A DNA stretch of 27,965 nucleotides from Physocladia obscura (taxonomy: Eukaryota; Chytridiomycota; Chytridiomycetes; Chytridiales; Chytriomycetaceae). Of this stretch, positions 20,505 through 27,965 are shown in pieces. The notes beneath the pieces are model-generated. The model did not search any database and was not told where the DNA came from. It was given only the letters and a program-made list of their open reading frames with translations. Where the stretch lies: contig JADGJH010000060.1 of assembly GCA_027596945.1 (NCBI GenBank), positions 5,018 to 32,982 of the forward strand. Reading direction: 5' to 3'. The position numbers and the translations under genes were made by a program. Each line of letters starts with the position of its first letter. Position 1 is the stretch's first letter.

Positions 20505-22140
20505 TCAGTTTTCTGACAAATGTGCTCCATACTCATGGGTGGCAGTACTTAATAAGGATTCCAAATGCCCACCAACTTCAGTTCTATTCATCAAACTAAT
20601 TTCGTTTGGCGTAATACCAAATTTTTCAATCTCATGATGTAACCACACGATTTTTCCAAAATTTCCGACTTTTACAAACGCATCAGTCATAGTTGCATAT
20701 GTCACCAGCAGCATTTTTCTTGCAAAAAGGTGAGCACTTTTCTCCGTATCCAAAAGCAACAAATTATGCAATCCATTGTCGTCGTCGCTTTGTATTTTCT
20801 CGCCATTTCTAGTTTCTCGACCGTAGAACTCATTCCAACGCTTAATTTTTTTCGAATCACCATCCTTGACAGAACTCAACTGACCGGATTGCAAATCTTC
20901 GATCAATTCATTATAAACTTCGAGCATCCTTTCAATGTTCCCAACCTTGCCAAGAGCTGTAATCACAATATTATAAGCAATATGATCGCACATACTAATT
21001 TCGCGCATTCGCCCAAACCACGCCATTACATTATCTATGCGTTCAGTTCGTGAATAGTTGACAAGGACTGTTGAATAAATTACAATGTTTGGTTTGGTTC
21101 CAAAAAAATTCGGAAGTGCGGTTTCAACAATATAGATCATCGAGGTATAGCTCGTATTTTCTGCAACAGAATCCTTTTTTGCAGTAGCGGCAGAAATAAT
21201 ACCAACAGCAGTCACATTTGGGGCATAGTGCTCTTTTTTGAGGGACATATTTCCCGATACTGGCATATTTCTCGTATTTTTATTGATGACCTCCTTAATG
21301 CCCGTGATTAAGAATATCGGTTGATTTTCAGTGTTATTAACAGTTGTCTGACGCATATGCGCCGTGATGAGAATTCCAATGAATTTCACAGGTATTTGCT
21401 GTCGGCGCGAAGCCGATATTTGCCTTTTCCGCATGACAATATCAAACAGTTTTTTAAGAATTCGCATCTTTGGATGGGTTTTGTGCTGCGCGCATCCTTG
21501 TGCAAGTATCAAAAGTGTATCCAGTGAGAATAAATCGACCCTGTCCCATACTTTAGCATTGTTTAAAGAGCTGTCACGCTGTTCCTCAATTGATAGCATA
21601 ATTATTTTTCGCAGAGTCTTTATTGCTTCGCGAACGTTGTTATGTGCAATGTGCTGTGAGATGAAGTCAAATAGCCTTTCAACGAAAAAAAAGAAAATAG
21701 ATCCACTCTTTTCAAACCATTTCAAGAACAGCATTTAAAAGCGGCCTATCAGGCTCAATTCGATAATAATGTAAGATTTCATTGACAGCTTCGACCGCAG
21801 CATTCCAGCCAGCCGGGCCGTTTCGTACTCCTCCCACTAGCTTTACATACAAAGAAACGACAGCCAAATCCGGTTCGGTCTTCCTCTTCAATGCAGCATA
21901 TTTTTTTGATATTATGTCGATTGAAATCTGTTCAATATGAGGCCGTCCAAAGTTGCTCATGAATGCTCGGTTAGCGGGATGCTGCCGTTGTTTTGACACC
22001 TCTTCTTTTCGTTGTGGCACTGTATTTGAATGATTAAATCGAGGTATATTTCGAATTTGGTTTTGTGCATAAAATATCGGCGGCAATAGAAATAACGATC
22101 TGCTTTGGTTGAATATCTGATGCTGAAGATACAGCACCAT
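20505..22140 (-). CDS. Pentatricopeptide-repeat (PPR) protein, probably mitochondrial
   Basis: Two exons, 22140-21718 and 21653-20505, join to 523 residues. The 64-nt intron (GTTTGA...TCACAG) restores the frame between LLNAVLEM and HIAHNNVREA. PPR units are visible: KPNIVIYSTVLVNYSRTERI, DHIAYNIVITALGKVGNIER and VTYATMTDAFVKVGNFGKI followed by GITPNEISL. Earlier helices are more diverged. The N-terminus (MVLYLQHQIFNQSRSLFLLP) is hydrophobic, rich in Ser, Gln and Arg and without acids for over 40 residues, as in a mitochondrial presequence. PPR proteins bind organelle RNA; this one may act in mitochondrial transcript processing or translation, but I cannot name the orthologue. It lies 163 bases downstream of the kinase stop on the same strand. 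Confidence 0.8.
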
Positions 22141-22302
22141 GATTTTGCGTTGTTTTGAAATTGAAAAAGAAAGTGGAGCCTGATAAAGTCAAAAATTGAG
22201 GATTTGTATTTAAAACTTAAAAAATAAAATTCGGTATATTCAAAAGAGCAACAATCAAACCCATAACCTACTACAGAAAAACAAAAAATGAAAAAAAGAA
22301 GA

Positions 22303-25300
22303 TTAACAAAAAACCAACAAAGTTTGTATCTCACCACCTCCACCATTTCCACCAACCCCATTTCCACCAACAACACCACCCCCAAGCCAGGAATGCGCAC
22401 AAACATCGTTCATATTGATTCGAGTGTTCGGATCTGGATCCAACATTCGATACAACAAGTCTTTCACAACTTCAGACCGATGCATCGGCCCGACAAGTGT
22501 CGGCTTCATCATTCGAGCCAGTCTCGATGAATCCGGAGGATACGGTGGTCGAGATTGCTATTCAAAAAAAACAAAAAAAAAATAATTCAGCAAACAAATT
22601 ATTTGTAACAACTTACAAGTAAAACAAAAAGCAAAACTCCAAGACTCCACACGTCTTGTTCTGGGCCTCGATAAGGGTCAATAGGCGTTCCAGTATCAAC
22701 GGGACAACATTCCGGTGGTGCGTATGTCATCGTTCCCACGAAACTTGTGAAATAGTCGACGCGGTCAACTGGTATTCTCATTGCCAAACCAAAATCAATC
22801 AGTTTGACTTTCATAGAGTCATCAATAATCACCTGAAATAAATAAACGAGGTCATTAAAAATATATTTATACACAAACTCACATTTTCATCTTTAATATC
22901 CCGATGCACAAAGCCTTTTCCATGTAAGTACTTGACAGCTTCTGCAATCTGCCGAAATATGAATTTAGCAACACCTTCACCCATCTGCCTCTCGCGCTCA
23001 ATATAGTCAAACAAATCTTTGGAATGCGCTCGCCGTCGCGACGATCCACCAGGATGCGGAATATGCAGCCCACTGACACCGCTATTGCCACCACCATCAA
23101 CACTACTTGGGCTTTTTTCTTCACCAGAAGCCCTACCAACAGCAACGAGGTTACTTCCAGAAGCAGAAGAAGAAACAGCAGTCTCTCCAGCAACAACAGT
23201 TCGGCTGTTCGTTCGAGACGGTGGGCCACGGAACGGTAAATGTTTTACTGAAACTAATGATCCTACTACAGATCGTGTTATACCTAAACCGCTACTCCAT
23301 GCACCCCCACTTCCAACACTCTCGAGCCGTCCTCGTCGCTTCCGCCGCCCAGATCCAGATCCAGATCCAGATTCCCCCAAACCGCTAGTAAAACCACCGC
23401 CACCATTACCACTGCCTGCGCCAAAAGATCCAACGGCCTCGCTGTCATCGTCGTCATCACTATCTCCTCCAACAATAAAAGACCGCTGCCCGCCACCAAT
23501 TCCACCACTGCTGCCGATTCGGACTTCTGACAACACTCGATCCATTTCAACGCCATCCTCGCTTTCGCTCTCGCTGTTACTGTTGCTGCTGCTGCTGCTG
23601 GTAGTGTATCTGGAACGTCGGCTTCTATGGTCATTAGTATCGTCATCGCCATTATTATTGGCTTGGTCTTCGTCACTGTCTGCTAACGACGCAAGATCGA
23701 CTTTACTATTGAGCTTTACGAGAGTTGGAAAGAGGGGGCTCCCAATGTCATGCGGGAGTGGGATTTGGAAGGATGCGGCGGCGGCGGCAGCCGAATCCAC
23801 GGCAGTTGTTGCACGCGCTTTTGGAGAAAGTGGGAGCAAGAGGGGGAGGGTAGAAGATATTGGTATTGGTGATTTTCTGTTTGACGGTGAAGTAGGGTGA
23901 TCGTCATGTTGATTTTGTGCAGCAGTGCTGGAATGAAGCAAGCTTATGTGCTTGACCGCTTCCATTACAATGTAAATGAACTGCATAATTGTTAATAGCG
24001 TGATAGGGAAGATAGAAAAAAGGCTAAATGATTTACCACAGAATCCTCAAAACATTCATGAAAACCAACAATATTTTCATGTGAGAGCCGTCTCAACACG
24101 AACACTTCCATTGGCACAGTCGCACCCAGTTCAAAATCTTTCTTCCATCCCCCACTAACACGATCTTTAAATACAAACTTGATCGCAATCTCTTGGCCTT
24201 GATCCTCTTTACTACCAATACTATCTTCCGCAAAAAACGACCGGTCGTTCTCTTCAACATCAAAAGCCACAGTTTCATCTTCATCCCCAATTCCAGACAC
24301 CCGCAGTCGTACCGCACTTACCACAAACCCAGTCGCGCCTTGTCCAAGCGCCTCGCGAAATCGGTATCGCTCAAGAAGCCGCAATGGTAGGAGAAATTTG
24401 TCATCGTGTGTTGTGGCAGATAAGAACTGACGTAATGAGGTGCTTACGCGACGGCTGTACAAGAAATTGTGTCGCGCTCGGAGTGTTTCGGCAGCTATCC
24501 GCGCCGCGTCTGGGCTGGAACTACTCGCACCGCTGCCAGCTGCTATTGTGGCTATTCCTGCAACTGCGCTCCCGCGACGTGATGAATTTATCGACGTGAC
24601 GCTGAAAATGCTGTTGCGGCGATATGAATGGTGATTGTGGTGGTGGAGGGGAATATGGTGATGAAGATTGGGATTGAGTTGGGAAAAAGGAATCGAAGAT
24701 GTCGGCATTGATGAAACGCGGATTGTGCCGTGAAGAGAATTTCCGGTCGACGGCGCGCGAGTAGTTATCGAAGGAGCTATAGGGGTTGTGGGTAAAGGGG
24801 ATAATGCTGTTGTTATGGTTTCGGCTGTTGATGGTAGTATTGGCATTGTGGGTGTAGTGGCGGCCTGTGAAGCGTTCGAGTCAAAAGATGAAGCGCGAGA
24901 TGAAGCATCATCGTTCTTTTCGCCTTCACTATCCACCAAATCATTGTTTTCAAGTAAAATTGGGACGGATACGCGAGGGGGTGAGCTTTTCGGCGGAGTT
25001 AGCGTTTGTGGCAAGACAATCTGCGATTCGACTGTAAAAGCTGGCATCACATTCGAAGGAGAGATTCCGCCAAAAGCGGAAAAGCGAAGAATCGGTGATG
25101 GTGGACGCGAGGATTGGGCGGATGTTGCGGCGCTAACAGCAAGTGAATTTGAAGAAGTATTTGGGGCAGATTTCGAGTCGCCAAATACAGTGAAACCTCG
25201 GCTGTAGCGGTAAGTAGCAGGAGTGGGTGACGAGCCACGGGAAATATTTACCGATGTAAAATTATTATTATTAATATTGCTGGCATTGCTATTGCTGTTA

Positions 25301-26363
25301 TTTTCATTAAAATTAATCAGGGCAATGTCGTCTGGAGTAGCAGAAGCAGGGATGAGAGTTGAGGTTGCGGTCGAGATTGAGGTTGATTTGATAGCTGTTG
25401 ATGGAGTGGCTGTGTTTTTACCAAATGACACAAAACCCTTTTTGGAAAAAGCAGATGACAGTGCGGACGAGGATGACGCAGAGCCTGAAGCGCGACGAGA
25501 CTTTGTTGGGTCATGCGGGAAAGAAGCGAGATCTGTAGATATTCATCACATTGAATGCGTGATGTTCGGCGAATCAGTAGAGAGTATTCAGTTCATTGAT
25601 TGATCGGTTGTGGTGGGGACGTGTTATTGTTGTTGGTTTGGATTGAGAAAACACGTGGCAAAGCAAAAGCAAACCTTGCAGGGGTTGTAGCTGGGTCCGC
25701 CCGCCAAATCCACGTACTCCATACGACCGCACGCTACCACCACCACCGCTATTACTTCCGCTAAACGCAGCCGCAGATACCACCACGCCTTCCATGTCCA
25801 ATTCGCCATCCTGATCCTGAAGAGCATCTGCGCCGGGATTTTCCTTCAAACTCGGATTCGATGATGCTGATGCTGATGCTGACGCCAATTTCAATGTCAA
25901 CGCCGATGCGTTAGTTCCGTTTCCGCCGCGCCAGCCGCCGATGCTCGCAAAACGCGTCGTGGTTGTTGCTGTTGCTGTTGTTGTCATTATTGCTGTTGTT
26001 GGCTGTAGTGATACAGTTACTGCTGCCGAAACTACGGGCTCTCTTTGCATCTGCATCACGATCTTGCGTTCGTTCTGCGTTTCAGCCTCCATCACCGCGA
26101 GCTTTCCTGTGTCTATGTCTAGGGTTGCGCCGGCGTCTTTTACCTCTTTGAAATCAAAGAAAACAGAAAGCAACAAAGGAACATAAAGATTTAACAGGAA
26201 TAGCTTCGCATGAAAAGGAAACAAGAAGAGGCTCTCATTATGACAAAGTAAAATAAATTCAAAAAGAAAATCAGACCCACTGTTATCCCTCATTCGCAAA
26301 CGCAAATTCACTTGAGATCCAGGCTGGCCTTCTCGAATCTTTCAATCTGAAAACCCCAGTCAT
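22303..26363 (-). CDS. PAS-kinase-like Ser/Thr kinase with a large insertion in the kinase domain
   Basis: Exons 26363-26312, 26145-25675, 25532-24037, 23980-22883, 22832-22617 and 22557-22303 join in phase to 1,195 residues. All catalytic parts are present: Gly loop GQGATG 571-576, Lys626 (IAIKF), Glu650 of helix C, HRDIKDEN 1032-1039, DFG 1052-1054 and PPE 1078-1080. The pattern (W then LGATVPMEVFVLRRL, DLFDYIER, RDIKDENVIIDD, YRGPEQDVWSLGV) matches the PAS-kinase/Psk group of CAMK kinases. Between the hinge (VMEAVKH, 678-684) and DLFDYIE (about 994) lies an extra stretch of about 309 residues, Gly/Ser/Asp-rich. The first 550 residues are low-complexity with no PAS domain that I can see. 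The ATG at 26363 is the first in frame after an upstream stop. The C-terminal GTGAGA near 22330 could be another donor, so the last residues are uncertain. Confidence 0.83.
23021..23947 (-). other. Low-complexity insertion inside the kinase domain
   Basis: Encodes roughly residues 685-993 of the kinase, between hinge and helix D. It contains an Ala run, Asp/Asn tracts (DDDTNDH, GDSDDDDDSEAV), a Ser run next to SESESED, Gly-rich stretches and basic patches (GRRKRRGR). It is open in frame with the flanking kinase sequence within one exon, and I see no donor/acceptor pair that would remove it neatly. Confidence 0.75.
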
Positions 26364-26497
26364 CAGTTCACTCAAGATGTTAATATTTAATTTTAATTAT
26401 GTAATAAATGAGGTATTAATAATAAAAGGGGAATGATTGATGAAAGAACAACTGAAACGTTTCGCGAATTGATTTCAAACACATTATTGAATTCTGA
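26364..26497. promoter_or_regulatory. Divergent promoter between the kinase and SEC14 genes
   Basis: Only 134 bases separate the two predicted start codons, which face away from each other. The sequence is very AT-rich with runs such as TTAATATTTAATTTTAATTATG. Both 5' leaders and any shared promoter must fit here unless either gene has an upstream non-coding exon inside the other. Confidence 0.5.
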
Positions 26498-27949
26498 ATG
26501 TTGGCATCGTTGAAAAAAGGAACAAGCAGTTTTCTCGGGAACAGTGGAAACGGAAGAAACACACCAGCGGCATTGGCATCGGTATCGGCGTCGACACCCA
26601 CACCAACGGCAGTAGCGGAAACTACAGGCGCAAAATCAAAAACCGAAGCAACGGCAAGCAAACCAACAATGTCGTCACAGTCTCACCAAACGCAATCTAT
26701 TTCCTATTCGAACCCGAATCTCGTGTCGAACATTGAGAATCTGAACGGACGACTTGGCCACCTGACACCTGAACAGTCGGCAGTTCTTGCAGCGCTGAAG
26801 GCCGAACTTGTCGCAAACAACTCGCCGTATTATGATTCGGCTGTACACGACGACCACCAGCTGCTGAGGTTTAAATCCGAAAAAAACAAAAACAAGTCAC
26901 TCATCGTCCCCTTCAAATCGTTCAAAGCAATTTCAAATCTCTCTTTTTTTGTGCCTAAACATTCACTCCATGCCATATAATCAGGTTCCTGAGAGCAAGA
27001 AAATTCGATCTGCAAGCGTCCAAGAAAATGTGGACAGATTGTCAGATCTGGAGAAAAGAAAATGGCGTCGACACGATCATTGATACCTTTGAATTTCCTG
27101 AATATACAGCGGCCCTGAAATTCTATCCCAGGTTTTTTGCTTTTTTATTATTTTCAATATTTGATCACAATTTTATAATGTCTTTTTTGGTAAAAAAAGA
27201 TTTTATCATAAAACTGACAAAATCGGACGACCAGTCTATGTTGAGCAGCTTGGACTCTTGAATCTTTCACAGCTGTTTTCTGTGTCGACTGAAGAACGGA
27301 TGCAACGTAACCATGTGCACGAATACGAACGGCTGATTAAATACAGGCTTATTGCTTGCAGTCTTAAATATGGTCGGCACTTTGAACAGAGTACTATTAT
27401 TATGGACCTAAAGGTTTTTGAATTGCATTCATTTTTTCCTGAATAACAGAATACAAAAACAATCAAAAGGGTGTTGCAATTAGCACGTTTTCGTCTGTTT
27501 ACGGAATCGTAAAAGGAGTTAGCGCTGTTGCGCAGGACTATTATCCAGAAATGTTGGGTAAAATGTATGTTATCAATGCGCCGATGCTGTTTACAGGAGG
27601 TATATTAGAATTTAAAAAAAAAGAAACAAAAAAAATTGCATAAATTTTTGGGATTTAAAATGCTATTTACATAGTATGGACACTTGTGAAACCAATGCTG
27701 GATGAGGCAACAGTGAAAAAGATTACAATTCTTGGATCAAACTACCAATCTGCACTCCTCGAAACAATTGACAGCGGCAATATCCCACGGTTTCTAGGAG
27801 GAATGTGTACTGATTGTCCCGAAGGATGCGAACACAGTGATATTGGGCCATGGAATGATGGGAGTGTCGAAGGGTACCCGAAACCAGAGTTTGAACAAAT
27901 TGCAATCAAGTATGGTGCCATTGATATATACAGACACATTGAAAAGTAA
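26498..27949 (+). CDS. SEC14: Sec14-type phosphatidylinositol/phosphatidylcholine transfer protein
   Basis: Exons 26498-26868, 26985-27131, 27200-27413, 27470-27599 and 27675-27949 join in phase to 378 residues. The CRAL-TRIO N-domain is seen as LTPEQSAVLAALKAEL and LLRFLRARKFDLQASKKMW, and the lipid-binding domain as KFYPRFYHKTDKIGRPVYVE, LNLSQLFSVSTEERM, IIMDLKGVAIS, YYPEMLGKMYVINAP and KITILGSNYQSALL, ending GNIPRFLGG. These match yeast Sec14 closely; the protein is expected to coordinate PI and PC metabolism at Golgi membranes. The first 80 or so residues are a Ser/Thr/Ala-rich extension. A cysteine-containing loop (CTDCPEGCEHSDIGPWND) follows the FLGG motif. The exon 4 acceptor is an unusual AAAAG, chosen because it restores DLKGVAIS. 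Confidence 0.94.
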
Positions 27950-27965
27950 AACTGTATTTTTTTTT

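Noticed and set aside
21957..22406. 149-codon minus ORF rich in Phe, Tyr and Cys
   Set aside because: Overlaps the PPR presequence exon and the kinase 3' end in another frame; AT-rich composition only.
23019..23900. 293-codon plus-strand ORF, Pro/Ser/Leu-rich
   Set aside because: It is antisense to the kinase insertion; GC-rich low-complexity DNA lacks stops on both strands. The minus frame continues into intact kinase motifs.
24788..25207. 139-codon plus ORF
   Set aside because: Antisense to the Ser/Thr-rich kinase N-terminal region.

Overview
The window looks like a compact nuclear contig from a flagellated (zoosporic) fungus, probably chytrid-like. The genes are packed tightly and carry many short introns (mostly 45-90 nt). 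Two are intraflagellar-transport genes (IFT172 and IFT80), so the organism builds a cilium or flagellum. An arginine-attenuator-type upstream ORF, a hallmark of fungal arginine genes, sits in front of ornithine carbamoyltransferase. Rictor (TORC2), a Sec14 phosphatidylinositol-transfer protein, a PAS-kinase-like kinase and a PX protein fit a fungal or opisthokont setting. The lineage is inferred from gene content; no marker gene is present.

Layout. Bases 119-1848 (+) hold the C-terminal part of Rictor, cut by the window start. Bases 1961-8153 (+) hold a complete 18-exon IFT172. Bases 8237-8665 (+) hold a small TPR-like protein. About 8.86-10.78 kb is a block almost free of CpG, with decayed coding traces on the minus strand. 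At 11.31-12.77 kb (+) are a TATA box, a spliced leader with a 24-codon attenuator uORF, and a GC-rich intronless ornithine carbamoyltransferase ORF. Bases 13314-16875 (+) hold an 18-exon IFT80, with a 10-N assembly gap in one intron. Bases 16945-19692 (+) hold a PX-domain protein. On the minus strand follow a small SET-domain protein (20218-19769), a mitochondrial-type PPR protein (22140-20505) and a PAS-kinase-like Ser/Thr kinase (26363-22303). The last gene, on plus, is a Sec14-type lipid-transfer protein (26498-27949).

The main discovery is the uORF at 11461-11511 joined to 11585-11608. After removal of one intron it encodes exactly 24 residues. Its S10-Q11-D12-Y13 core and terminal Ala24 fall in the same positions as in the Neurospora arg-2 arginine attenuator peptide. 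The known systems that I recall act on the carbamoyl-phosphate synthetase small subunit; here the peptide precedes the next enzyme of the pathway, ornithine carbamoyltransferase. The uORF is the first ATG after the TATA box and has a weak start context. Its intron cuts the conserved core, so splicing could switch the peptide on or off. A second leader intron removes two further short ORFs. All of this was read from sequence; no transcripts or searches were available.

Other points of note are the CpG-depleted block (evidence of cytosine methylation acting on a relic), a roughly 309-residue low-complexity insertion in the kinase hinge, and relaxed 5' splice sites (18 of the 54 introns I modelled in other genes start GTT).
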